From contig CACZRQ010000001.1 of assembly GCA_902783615.1 (NCBI GenBank), positions 1 to 19,417 on the forward strand: a stretch of 19,417 nucleotides of DNA, read 5' to 3'. Every line of letters begins with the position of its first letter. Within the stretch, counting starts at the first letter, position 1. A program made the translations under genes and the position numbers. This document shows positions 1 to 8,038 of this stretch, one piece after another. This DNA comes from an uncultured Bacteroidales bacterium. Its GTDB lineage: Bacteria > Bacteroidota > Bacteroidia > Bacteroidales > Bacteroidaceae. The notes under the pieces are model-generated. The model worked only from the letters and a program-made list of their open reading frames with translations. It was not told the DNA's origin and did no database searches.

Positions 1-597
1 AGCCTTGGGATTGCCTTGACGAGCCAGGCGATCGATGATGGGACCACCAGGATAACCCAAGCCCATCACCTTCGAACATTTGTCGATAGCCTCACCAGCA
101 GCATCGTCGATGGTCTGCCCTAAAATCTCCATATCGTTGTAGGCTTTCACCAGCACAATTTGAGAATTTCCGCCAGAAACCAAGAGGCAAAGGAAGGGGA
201 ATTGAGGTTGTTCATTATCTTCGCCTTCCACTTTAATGAAATTAGCCAATACGTGACCTGTCAGGTGGTTAACATCAATCAAAGGAATGCGTAAAGCACA
301 CGACAGACCCTTGGCAAACGACACACCTACCAGCAGCGAGCCCATCAAGCCAGGACCACGGGTAAAGGCGATGGCACTGAGCTCTTCCTTGCTCACCCCT
401 GCCCTTTTCAAGGCTTCGTGCACCACAGGCACAATGTTTTGTTGATGTGCTCTAGATGCCAATTCTGGCACCACGCCTCCGTAAGCTTCGTGAACAGCCT
501 GGCTTGCCACCACGTTAGAAAGCAGGTAGCCGTCTTTAATAATGGCGGCTGAAGTGTCGTCGCAAGATGATTCTATGCCTAAAATGATCGTACTCAT
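1..597 (-). CDS. tsaD: TsaD, tRNA N6-threonylcarbamoyladenosine transferase (N-terminal part)
   Basis: The complement of 597-595 is ATG and opens a frame (MSTIILGIESSCDDTSAA) that stays open to the window edge. About 199 of the usual ~340 residues are present and the C-terminus lies outside the window. TsaD, with TsaB and TsaE, transfers the threonylcarbamoyl group to A37 of ANN-decoding tRNAs in the cytoplasm. Visible family marks are the N-terminal GIESSCDDT ATPase-fold strand, ELASRAHQ near residue 45, the metal-binding pair H111 and H115 in HLTGH, SGGNSQ near 141 and DDAAGEAIDK near 164. SGGNSQ replaces the SGGHTQ of many other bacteria, a variant I associate with Bacteroidetes. The gene is divergent from the TamB-like gene, with about 100 bases between them. 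The identification is secure; the 3' end cannot be judged. Confidence 0.96.
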   Translation of the reverse strand, partial: MSTIILGIESSCDDTSAAIIKDGYLLSNVVASQAVHEAYGGVVPELASRAHQQNIVPVVHEALKRAGVSKEELSAIAFTRGPGLMGSLLVGVSFAKGLSCALRIPLIDVNHLTGHVLANFIKVEGEDNEQPQFPFLCLLVSGGNSQIVLVKAYNDMEILGQTIDDAAGEAIDKCSKVMGLGYPGGPIIDRLARQGNPKA

Positions 598-621
598 AGC
601 TAATTTTTCATATTTGGGCTA

Positions 622-629
622 CAAAATTA
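622..629 (-). promoter_or_regulatory. Putative -7 element of the tsaD promoter
   Basis: Read leftward the bases are TAATTTTG, matching the Bacteroidetes -7 consensus TAnnTTTG, 24 bases upstream of the tsaD start codon. No clear TTTG -33 box lies 19-21 bases further upstream, so this is a half-supported call. Confidence 0.45.
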
Positions 630-662
630 GTGATAAAGTAGCAATCATTCCATTAAAATTAG

Positions 663-670
663 TAATTTTG
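663..670 (+). promoter_or_regulatory. Putative -7 element for the TamB-like gene
   Basis: TAATTTTG matches TAnnTTTG on the plus strand. No good -33 box is seen at the expected distance. If it is real, transcription would begin near 677, so the translation start of the TamB-like gene must lie downstream of that point. Confidence 0.45.
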
Positions 671-735
671 TTCGGAAAAATAGAAAAAAGCATCTGAAAG
701 TACTGAAAAGAGCCATACAGATCGTTGTCGGTATC

Positions 736-3700
736 GTGCTGGTAAGCTATATCGGCATTATTCTCGCGCTGAACATACCCTTTATTCAGCGTGTAGCATC
801 AGGTTTGGCTTCTGACGAACTCTCCAAATTGTTAGGCACACGCGTTTCGATTGGCAACATCAACTTGGGTTTCTTGAATCGCATCATCTTGGAAGATGTG
901 AAGATGGATGATGAGCAGGGAAATGAAATGCTCTCTGTGGCCAGGATTTCAGCCACTTACGATGTTGCCCCCTTGCTGGATGGCAAGATTGACATCAGCA
1001 GCGCCCAGCTGTTTGGTTTCAATGCCCATCTAAATCAGGAGACACCAGATGCCAAGCCCAATTTCCAGTTTGTGATTGACGCCCTTTCGTCGGATAGCGA
1101 AGAGCCTTCACGTATTGACTTGCGTATCAACTCGTTGTTGATAAGAAGAGGAAATGTTTCCTACGACATTCTTTCTGAGGCTGAGAAAGAAGGAGAGTTT
1201 AACCTCAATCATTTGCGATTGAGCAACATGCGAGCCAATGTGTCGCTCAAGGCTTTGAGGAATGACACACTGAATGCTTCCGTGAAGCAGATGAGTGTGG
1301 AGGAAACTAACTGTGGCTTTGCACTTAACCGACTTGATTTCAGGATTATAGGTAATACCCACCACACCACCATCGACAACTTCGATATCCAGTTGCCCAA
1401 CACCACCCTGCTGATGGATACCATCAAGATTGATTATGACAGTCTGGGTGCCTTGAACAACTTTGCCGACAATGCCCGCTTCTCGTTCCACCTCATGCCC
1501 TCGGATGTGACCTTGCAGGATGTGGCAGCATTTGTGCCTAACCTCAAGAATTTTAGGGACAAGATTATGGTAGAGCTGCTGGCAGAGGGTACTATGAACG
1601 ACTTGCACCTGCCCATCCTCAAGATAAACGGCAATCATCTGCGCATCAATGGAGATGCTGATATTCAAGGCATTGCAAACCCTGCCCATGCAACAGTGAG
1701 AGGGCAACTCAGTGAGGTGTATGCCGATCCTGACGGCTTGGCTTTCCTGATGCGCAACCTTTCCAACAATTTCAACGAAGTACCCTCGGCAGTCAAGAAC
1801 TTAGGTAGCATCCGCTTCAATGGCCAGATTGCAGGACCTCTCAGTCATTTGGTGACACATGGCAGATTGCACACCGACTTGGGTGATTTCCAAGGAAACA
1901 TGCAGCTGAGGTCAGACAATGAGAAAGGAACTTTTGGCTATCAGGGCGATTTGGAAACTGAAGGTTTTTCCTTAGGCAATATGTTGGACAACAAAGATTT
2001 AGGTAACATAGCTTTCAGCCTTGACCTAAATGGCGACCATCCCAAGGAAGGTTATCCGCAGGTGTTGGTGAAAGGCGTGATTGATTCCTTGATGTACAGT
2101 GGCTATACCTATCATAACATCACCTTGGATGGCGAATACCTGAAAGGTGGCTACAATGGCACCATCCTGTTGGATGATGAGAATGCCTACATCAAGATGG
2201 TGGGCTCGATGAACATGCTTTCCCGCATTCCTGCCTTCAATTTCAATGCCGACATCGATCATTTCCGCCCTACTCCCCTGCATCTGACGGATGAGTATGA
2301 AGGCAGTGAGTTGTCGCTCAACATCAGAGCCGATTTTACTGGAGGCTCGATTGACGATATGATTGGAGAGCTGAATGTCAACGACATGCGCTATCTGACT
2401 CCAACAAACAGCTATTACCTCGATAATTTCAAGATTGCGGCAGTCAAGCAGGATAATGGAGGCAAACGACTCACTTTCACATCGAATTTCCTGCAGGGCA
2501 ACATTGAGGGAGATTACTCTTACCGCACCTTGCCCAATAGTGTGATGGCGGTGATCGACCGTTATGTGCCATCATTGTTCAAGACCAACAAGAACAGGAA
2601 GGAAGCGGAGAACAACTTTACCTTCGACTTGAAATTGAACAATACCGAGTTCATTTCTGCCTTGTTGCACATTCCTCTCACAGTGTATGTGCCCTCTACG
2701 CTAAAGGGTTTCTTCAACGACAAGGAGCGACAGATGCGCATTGAGGGACATTTCCCTAGGTTCATGTACGATGATAAGTTCCTGGAATCTGGCGTGTTAT
2801 TGGCTGAAACTCCTGCCGATCAGTTTCATGTTTCTTTCAGGGTGAGCGATCGTGATGTGGAGGATGACATGAATTATATGGCTGATATCTCTGCCAGAAA
2901 CGACAGTTTGATTGCCTTGGTGAACTGGGGTAACAAAGGGGAACGAACCTATAGCGGAAAGCTCTCAACCTTAGTGAGTTTCCTGACTCCAGAAGCCAAA
3001 GAAGAAGCCTTGTCGAGTGATTTGTTGCCCTTGAAGGCGAAGATTGACATCAACCCTTCGGATGTGATCATCAACGACACTTTGTGGAATATCCATCGCT
3101 CGCAAGTGATGGTGGAAGGCAAGCGTTTTTCTGTCAAGGATTTTCTGGTCACCCAGGCAGACAACAGGTATCTGAAAATTGACGGGAAAATCTCCGAATC
3201 GCCTGAAGATACGGTGTTTATCGACATGAATGACATGCAGCTCACCTACATCTTCGAGATTCTCGATGAAGGCGTTTCCTTTGACGGCGATGCCACTGGC
3301 AAGTCGTATGCTGTGGGTGTCTTGAAAGAGCCTTTCCTCTATGCCGACCTCGACATCGACGATTTTGGTACAGAGGGTTATCGCATTGGCGACATGGTGT
3401 TTCATGGAGAATGGCACCATGAGAAGAAGGGTCTGATGGTGAGGGCTGACATTCAGGAAGATACCCTTGCACACACGCATGTGGATGGCTATATCTATCC
3501 CCTCAAGCCCCTCTTGTCACTCGACCTGCAGGTGGATGCGCAAGGCACTAACCTGCGTTTCCTGCAGCATTTCCTGAGTGGTGTGACACCTGATTTCAAC
3601 GGACGTGTGTGGGGCGACATCCATTTCTTCGGCAAGTTCAAGGCGCTGAACGTGGAAGCAGAAAAGAAAGTGGCCGCTTTGGCCAGCATTAAGATTGGCA

Positions 3701-5253
3701 TGCTGAACACCGACTTCACCTTGCAGGACAGCATCAGCGTGAGTCAAGAAGGCGTATTCTTCACAAACAGTTACATGAGGGATCATAGCAAAGAACATGA
3801 TGGACGACTGAATGGCTACATTCGCTGGAATCATTTCTCCAATGTGCGTTATGACCTCAGGTTTGACATCAATAACATGCTGGTGCTCAACACGCAGCAA
3901 TCAGTGGAATATCCTTTCTACGGAGTGGTTTATGGCACTGGCAATGCCCATATTTATGGCGATGATGACAACGGCATGAGGATTGATGCAGGCATAACCA
4001 CCAATCGCAACACCATATTCAATTACATCAAAGATGGCGTTACAACGGCCTCTGGCAATCAGTTTGTCACCTTTAACGACAAGACCCCTCACCGCTCCAT
4101 CCTCGACTCCATCCCACTCACCGATTTCGAGATGGTGAAGCGCAAAGAGCAGAAGGAGGAAGACTTACATGTGATGGACTCCTACTTGAATATCTTGGCT
4201 GATGTGACCCCAGAGGCCACTTTCCGCATCATCATGGATCCGATTGTGGGCGACAACATCAGTTTCACGGGTTCAGGTAGCTTGCGCGCCAACTATTATA
4301 ATAAAGGTGCATTCAACATGTATGGCACCTATACCATGGACAAGGGTGTGTATAAGATGAGCATGCAGGAGATTATCCGCAAGGATTTGCAACTGCAGGA
4401 AGGCAGTACCTTGACGTTCAATGGCGATCCACTCGATGCACAGTTGGATTGGCATGCCAAATATACCGTGAATTCCGCTTCGCTCAACGACCTGATACCC
4501 AATGCCAGCTCTTTCGTGAACCAGACTTCCGTAAAAGTGAACTGTTTGCTCGACATCACTGGCAATATGACGCAACCTGAATTGTCGTTGGGCTTGGAGT
4601 TGCCGCAAGAAAGCGATGAGGTGCAGGCATTGGTACAGAACTACATCCCCACAGAGGAACAGATGAACATGCAGATACTCTATCTGTTGAGCATCGGCAA
4701 GTTCTATACACCTGACTACGTGAACGTTTCGCAAAACTCGAATGTGATGAGCAGTGTGGTATCCTCCACCCTTTCTGGGCAACTGAACAATGCTTTGTCG
4801 AACATCATCAACAGCAACAACTGGAACTTTGGCACCAACCTCAGTACGGGTCAGAATGGCTGGAATGATTTGGAGGTGGAGGGCATCCTCTCTGGCCAGC
4901 TGTTGAACAACCGCCTGCTGCTGAATGGCAACTTCGGCTATCGAGAAAACCGCATGTCGAACACCAACTTTGTGGGCGATTTCGATGCCCAGCTGCTGGT
5001 CAATCCATCAGGCAGCATCCGCTTGAAGGCTTATAACCAGACCAACGACCGCTATTTTGTGCGCACCAACCCCACCACACAGGGCTTGGGCATCATCTTC
5101 AAGAAAGACTTCAACAACTGGAATGAGCTGTTCTTCTGGCGAGGAAAAGGCAAGAAGAAACAGCAGGAAAACAGCGAACATGTTGATGAACAGGCTGTTG
5201 ACAATACTGATACAGGATTTGTAAGGTTTAGGGAAAAGAAAGATAACAATTAA
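736..5253 (+). CDS. TamB-like translocation/assembly module protein (DUF490 family)
   Basis: A giant envelope protein of 1505 residues, counted from GTG at 736, resembling the TamB/AsmA-like group. Members anchor in the inner membrane and span the periplasm as a long beta-taco, working with a BamA-type partner in outer-membrane protein or lipid transport. Visible here are a hydrophobic N-terminal anchor (residues 1-18), the motif LGTRVSIGNINLG just after it, a long beta-rich repetitive middle, and the C-terminal TamB region (about 1080-1440). The end, GLGIIFKKDFNNWNELF followed by a charged tail, is typical of Bacteroidetes members. The true start is uncertain: the frame stays open upstream to 637 and encodes a basic stretch (HLKVLKRAIQ) fitting a membrane anchor, but has no ATG there; CTG 694 is one candidate. 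No TamA/BamA partner is in the window. The DUF1080 lipoprotein follows closely. Confidence 0.9.
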   Translation: MLVSYIGIILALNIPFIQRVASGLASDELSKLLGTRVSIGNINLGFLNRIILEDVKMDDEQGNEMLSVARISATYDVAPLLDGKIDISSAQLFGFNAHLNQETPDAKPNFQFVIDALSSDSEEPSRIDLRINSLLIRRGNVSYDILSEAEKEGEFNLNHLRLSNMRANVSLKALRNDTLNASVKQMSVEETNCGFALNRLDFRIIGNTHHTTIDNFDIQLPNTTLLMDTIKIDYDSLGALNNFADNARFSFHLMPSDVTLQDVAAFVPNLKNFRDKIMVELLAEGTMNDLHLPILKINGNHLRINGDADIQGIANPAHATVRGQLSEVYADPDGLAFLMRNLSNNFNEVPSAVKNLGSIRFNGQIAGPLSHLVTHGRLHTDLGDFQGNMQLRSDNEKGTFGYQGDLETEGFSLGNMLDNKDLGNIAFSLDLNGDHPKEGYPQVLVKGVIDSLMYSGYTYHNITLDGEYLKGGYNGTILLDDENAYIKMVGSMNMLSRIPAFNFNADIDHFRPTPLHLTDEYEGSELSLNIRADFTGGSIDDMIGELNVNDMRYLTPTNSYYLDNFKIAAVKQDNGGKRLTFTSNFLQGNIEGDYSYRTLPNSVMAVIDRYVPSLFKTNKNRKEAENNFTFDLKLNNTEFISALLHIPLTVYVPSTLKGFFNDKERQMRIEGHFPRFMYDDKFLESGVLLAETPADQFHVSFRVSDRDVEDDMNYMADISARNDSLIALVNWGNKGERTYSGKLSTLVSFLTPEAKEEALSSDLLPLKAKIDINPSDVIINDTLWNIHRSQVMVEGKRFSVKDFLVTQADNRYLKIDGKISESPEDTVFIDMNDMQLTYIFEILDEGVSFDGDATGKSYAVGVLKEPFLYADLDIDDFGTEGYRIGDMVFHGEWHHEKKGLMVRADIQEDTLAHTHVDGYIYPLKPLLSLDLQVDAQGTNLRFLQHFLSGVTPDFNGRVWGDIHFFGKFKALNVEAEKKVAALASIKIGMLNTDFTLQDSISVSQEGVFFTNSYMRDHSKEHDGRLNGYIRWNHFSNVRYDLRFDINNMLVLNTQQSVEYPFYGVVYGTGNAHIYGDDDNGMRIDAGITTNRNTIFNYIKDGVTTASGNQFVTFNDKTPHRSILDSIPLTDFEMVKRKEQKEEDLHVMDSYLNILADVTPEATFRIIMDPIVGDNISFTGSGSLRANYYNKGAFNMYGTYTMDKGVYKMSMQEIIRKDLQLQEGSTLTFNGDPLDAQLDWHAKYTVNSASLNDLIPNASSFVNQTSVKVNCLLDITGNMTQPELSLGLELPQESDEVQALVQNYIPTEEQMNMQILYLLSIGKFYTPDYVNVSQNSNVMSSVVSSTLSGQLNNALSNIINSNNWNFGTNLSTGQNGWNDLEVEGILSGQLLNNRLLLNGNFGYRENRMSNTNFVGDFDAQLLVNPSGSIRLKAYNQTNDRYFVRTNPTTQGLGIIFKKDFNNWNELFFWRGKGKKKQQENSEHVDEQAVDNTDTGFVRFREKKDNN

Positions 5254-5265
5254 ATAAATGTGATT

Positions 5266-6492
5266 ATGAAAAAGATGTTTTTTGCAGCTACCATGCTGCT
5301 GGCTTTGGTCACTTCGTGTGACAGTGGAAAGGAAGTTCTGTTCAACGGACAGAATTTTGACGGATGGGTGCTCTTTACCGACCCCACCAGTGATGTGAAA
5401 CCTGAAGAGGTGTTCTCCGTAAAAGATGGCGTTATCAGCATTACAGGTATGCCATACGGATACATGCGTACAGTCAAGAAGTATGCTGACTATGAGGCTC
5501 ATGCCGAGTTCCGTTGGACTGATGGCAAAGGCTCCAACAGTGGTTTCTTCCAGCGCACGCAGGATGGCGACAAGCTGTGGCCAGGATCCATTGAGATTCA
5601 GTTGAAGGGCGGTAGCATAGGCGACTTGATGGGTAAAGTTGCGAATACTGTGGAAGCTCCTGGAGGTCCCAAGCGTGTGCTTCGCTTGCAAGAGGAGGGC
5701 TTGGAAAGTCCTGTAGGCGAATGGAACATTGTGGATGTGAAAGCCATTGGCAACAAGATTACCGTAAGCTTGAATGGCAAGGTGGTGAATGAAGCTGAGA
5801 CTGAGCTGACAGAGGGTTTCATTGGCTTGCAGAGCGAGGGTGGCCCACTGGAGTTCAAGAACGTATGGGTGAAGGAAATCAAGGCTGCTACAGGCGCTCC
5901 TGCTCCTGAGGTTGTTCCAACAGAGTTTGCCCTGTTCAATGGCAGGAATCTCAATGGCTGGACCTTATTTACCGACCCTACGAGCGATGTGAAGGCTGAG
6001 GAGGTGTTCACCGTCAAGGATGGCTTGATCAACGTTTCTGGCAATCCTTTCGGCTATATGCGCACCAATCGTCAGTTCGACAACTATCGCCTGCATGTGG
6101 AATGGCGTTGGGTGGATGACAAGGCCACCAAGAACAGCGGATGCTTCCAGCGTGTACAGCCAGGTGATAAGGTATGGCCTGCAGGTGCAGAATGCCAGTT
6201 GGCTGATGGAAATGCGGGTATGGTGGTTGGCTTAGGCGGCTATAAAGTGGAGGGTGCCACTCAAAATGGCGAGTTTGGCGTCAAGCCTCGTATCGCAGCG
6301 CAACCCTCTGAGAAGCCTTTTGGCGAGTGGAACGAAGCTGATATCGAGTGCATTGGTAAGCACATGGTCTTCAAGATCAATGGCGTGGTGCAGAACGAGG
6401 CTGATGGCGAGTATGAGCGTGGTTACATTGCCCTGCAAAGCGAGGGAGGTCCACTGCAATTCAGAAATGTAACCATTTTTGAATTAAAATGA
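5266..6492 (+). CDS. Lipoprotein with two tandem DUF1080 (3-keto-disaccharide hydrolase-like) domains
   Basis: A 408-residue predicted lipoprotein. ATG 5266 is chosen over in-frame GTG 5260 because it begins a clean type II signal, MKKMFFAATMLLALVTSC, with the lipid-modified cysteine at residue 18. The mature part is two copies of one domain: about residues 25-205 and 220-408. Both begin with FNG and GW, share LFTDPTSDVK, EEVF, VKDG and GYMRT, and end in a shared segment IALQSEGGPL or IGLQSEGGPL followed by F-x-N-V. The domain is the DUF1080/3-keto-disaccharide hydrolase family, a concanavalin-like fold; some members cleave 3-keto-glycosides, which is family knowledge and is not shown for this protein. 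The gene follows the TamB-like gene after 12 bases with no promoter between, so cotranscription is likely. The substrate is unknown. Confidence 0.85.
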   Translation: MKKMFFAATMLLALVTSCDSGKEVLFNGQNFDGWVLFTDPTSDVKPEEVFSVKDGVISITGMPYGYMRTVKKYADYEAHAEFRWTDGKGSNSGFFQRTQDGDKLWPGSIEIQLKGGSIGDLMGKVANTVEAPGGPKRVLRLQEEGLESPVGEWNIVDVKAIGNKITVSLNGKVVNEAETELTEGFIGLQSEGGPLEFKNVWVKEIKAATGAPAPEVVPTEFALFNGRNLNGWTLFTDPTSDVKAEEVFTVKDGLINVSGNPFGYMRTNRQFDNYRLHVEWRWVDDKATKNSGCFQRVQPGDKVWPAGAECQLADGNAGMVVGLGGYKVEGATQNGEFGVKPRIAAQPSEKPFGEWNEADIECIGKHMVFKINGVVQNEADGEYERGYIALQSEGGPLQFRNVTIFELK

Positions 6493-6510
6493 AAAATTGT
6501 GGTTTTTTTC

Positions 6511-6541
6511 TTGTTCGTTTCAAAAAAAACACCTAAATTTG
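6511..6541 (+). promoter_or_regulatory. Promoter of the DUF4332 gene
   Basis: TAAATTTG at 6534-6541 matches TAnnTTTG, and TTG at 6511-6513 lies 20 bases upstream, as expected for a Bacteroidetes -33/-7 promoter. The leader to the ATG is about 40 bases, AT-rich and without a Shine-Dalgarno sequence. Confidence 0.65.
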
Positions 6542-6589
6542 AAGCGTTTAAAACAATCCATTTATTAACCTTTTAAAATAGTTTCTACT

Positions 6590-6997
6590 ATGGCTTACAA
6601 GATTATTGACATCGAGGGTATTGGAGATGTTTACGCTCCTAAGCTGATTGAAGCTGGTATCATGACCCCAAAAGAATTGTTAGACAAGTGTGCTGCTCCT
6701 GCTGGCCGCAAGGCGCTGGCTGAACAGACTGGCATTAGCGAGAAGCTGATTCTGACATGGACTAACCATGCTGATCTGATGCGCATCAAGGGCATTGGCC
6801 CTCAGTTCTCTGAACTGTTGGAAGCTGCTGGAGTAGATACTGTGAAGGAACTCAGAAACCGTAGCGCTGAGAACTTGGCTGCAAAGATTCTGGAGATCAA
6901 TGAAGAGAAGCACCTCGTTCGTCGTGTTCCTGTGCTGAAGGAAGTCGTTAAGATGATCAATCAGGCAAAGGAACTGCCTCCTGTGATGACTTACTGA
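6590..6997 (+). CDS. DUF4332 helix-hairpin-helix protein
   Basis: A 135-residue cytoplasmic protein without signal or membrane segment. It contains two helix-hairpin-helix-like units: IEGIGDVYAPKLIEAGI at residues 8-24, followed by TPKELLDKC, and IKGIGPQFSELLEAAGV at about 65-81, followed by TVKELRNRS. This repeated G-I-G, leucine-rich layout is that of DUF4332, a small family related to DNA-binding HhH domains. A DNA- or RNA-binding role is plausible but unproven. The gene stands alone: it has its own promoter upstream and a terminator 29 bases after its stop. Its high-confidence promoter and compact structure suggest good expression, which is inference. Confidence 0.85.
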   Translation: MAYKIIDIEGIGDVYAPKLIEAGIMTPKELLDKCAAPAGRKALAEQTGISEKLILTWTNHADLMRIKGIGPQFSELLEAAGVDTVKELRNRSAENLAAKILEINEEKHLVRRVPVLKEVVKMINQAKELPPVMTY

Positions 6998-7025
6998 TTT
7001 TGTGCTTCACAAGAGTGAAAAAAAT

Positions 7026-7056
7026 GAGAGGTCGGAATTATCCGGCCTCTCTCTTT
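7026..7056. terminator. Bidirectional terminator between the DUF4332 gene and dapA
   Basis: A 10-bp stem, GAGAGGTCGG with CCGGCCTCTC (one G-T pair), has a 6-base loop AATTAT. On the plus strand it is followed by a T-rich stretch. On the minus strand the flank at 7018-7025 gives a T-run, so the same hairpin can end both convergent transcripts. Confidence 0.85.
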
Positions 7057-7097
7057 ATCTTTCCAATTGCAGGGAGCAAAGCCCCCACTCCTTATTC

Positions 7098-7991
7098 TCA
7101 ACACCTGATATTCAGTTCGTTCAAAATCTTGCGCATGGCCTCGAATGTCGTAATTCTGGTAGGCACCAAAGGCAAGCGAAGCTTGTTCTCAATCATACCC
7201 ATCGCATGAAGCATCGCCTTCACACCAGCAGGGTTGCCATCCACAAACAACAGCTTGAACAATTCCGTAAACTTATGGTGAATGGTCAAAGCATTGGTAT
7301 AATCGCCTTGTAGCGCCAAGCGCACCATCCTACCGAATTCGCGAGGGAAAGCATTGCCAATCACGGAAATCACACCCACAGCTCCCATTGTAATCAGTGG
7401 ATAGGTGATGCCATCATCGCCAGAAATCACATTGAAGCCCTCAGGACGGTTCTTGATGATATCGTCAATCTGCGTCATATTGCCAGATGCCTCTTTCACG
7501 GCAATCACATTCTTGAAATCACGGGCAATGCGAAGGGTTGTCTCTGCCGTCATGTTCGTGCCTGTTCTGCCAGGCACATTATACAACACCAAAGGCAAGT
7601 CGGTGGATTCGGAAATGGCTCTATAATGCTGATACAAGCCCTCCTGCGATGGCTTGTTATAATAAGGTACAACAGAGAGGATGGCATCCACTCCTTTGTA
7701 ATTGCCATTCTTCAAGGCATCAGTCACACCACGGGTGTTGTTTCCTCCTACGCCCAACAGGATAGGCACCTTGCCATTCACACGTTCGATAACGGTTTCC
7801 TTCACCTTTTCCTTCTCGTAGTCAGTTAATGTAGGAGTTTCTGCCGTGGTGCCAAGCACACAGAGGAAATCGACATTATTCAGAACCAAGTAGTCAACCA
7901 TACGCAACAAACCTGTATAGTCAACGCTGTCATCCTGCTTGAAAGGCGTTATCAAAGCCACGCCCAATCCTCTTAATGTTGTTTGTATCAT
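7098..7991 (-). CDS. dapA: 4-hydroxy-tetrahydrodipicolinate synthase
   Basis: DapA condenses pyruvate with aspartate semialdehyde, the committed step to diaminopimelate and lysine. The 297-residue length is normal. Visible motifs are GTTAE (47-51, with Thr48 and Thr49 of the active-site triad region), the YY pair at 110-111 matching E. coli Tyr107, YNVPGRT at 137-143 with the catalytic Tyr137 and the carboxylate-binding Arg142, and Schiff-base Lys166 in VKEASG. GDDG follows near 197. The start codon at 7991-7989 gives MIQTTLRGLGVALITPF. The gene lies downstream of ligA on the same strand with a 47-base gap that holds its own promoter. Its 3' end faces the DUF4332 gene across a bidirectional terminator. 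No key residue appears missing. Confidence 0.96.
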   Translation of the reverse strand: MIQTTLRGLGVALITPFKQDDSVDYTGLLRMVDYLVLNNVDFLCVLGTTAETPTLTDYEKEKVKETVIERVNGKVPILLGVGGNNTRGVTDALKNGNYKGVDAILSVVPYYNKPSQEGLYQHYRAISESTDLPLVLYNVPGRTGTNMTAETTLRIARDFKNVIAVKEASGNMTQIDDIIKNRPEGFNVISGDDGITYPLITMGAVGVISVIGNAFPREFGRMVRLALQGDYTNALTIHHKFTELFKLLFVDGNPAGVKAMLHAMGMIENKLRLPLVPTRITTFEAMRKILNELNIRC

Positions 7992-8014
7992 ACAAAAATC
8001 TTTTAATTCGGTTG

Positions 8015-8022
8015 CAAAGGTA
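8015..8022 (-). promoter_or_regulatory. -7 element of the dapA promoter
   Basis: Read leftward the bases are TACCTTTG, followed by CA, a strong match to TAnnTTTG, 23 bases before the dapA start. A TTG lies 22 bases upstream at the end of ligA, slightly beyond the usual spacing. Confidence 0.6.
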
Positions 8023-8038
8023 GTAAAAACTTGGCAAA

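Noticed and set aside
4273..4782. Minus-strand frame of 169 residues, and others like it, inside the TamB-like gene
   Set aside because: The sequence is histidine- and glutamine-rich with no motifs, the typical complement of the plus-strand coding sequence; there is no promoter.
5008..5691. Minus-strand 227-residue frame across the junction of the TamB-like gene and the DUF1080 lipoprotein gene
   Set aside because: It overlaps two well-supported genes and shows no recognisable domain.
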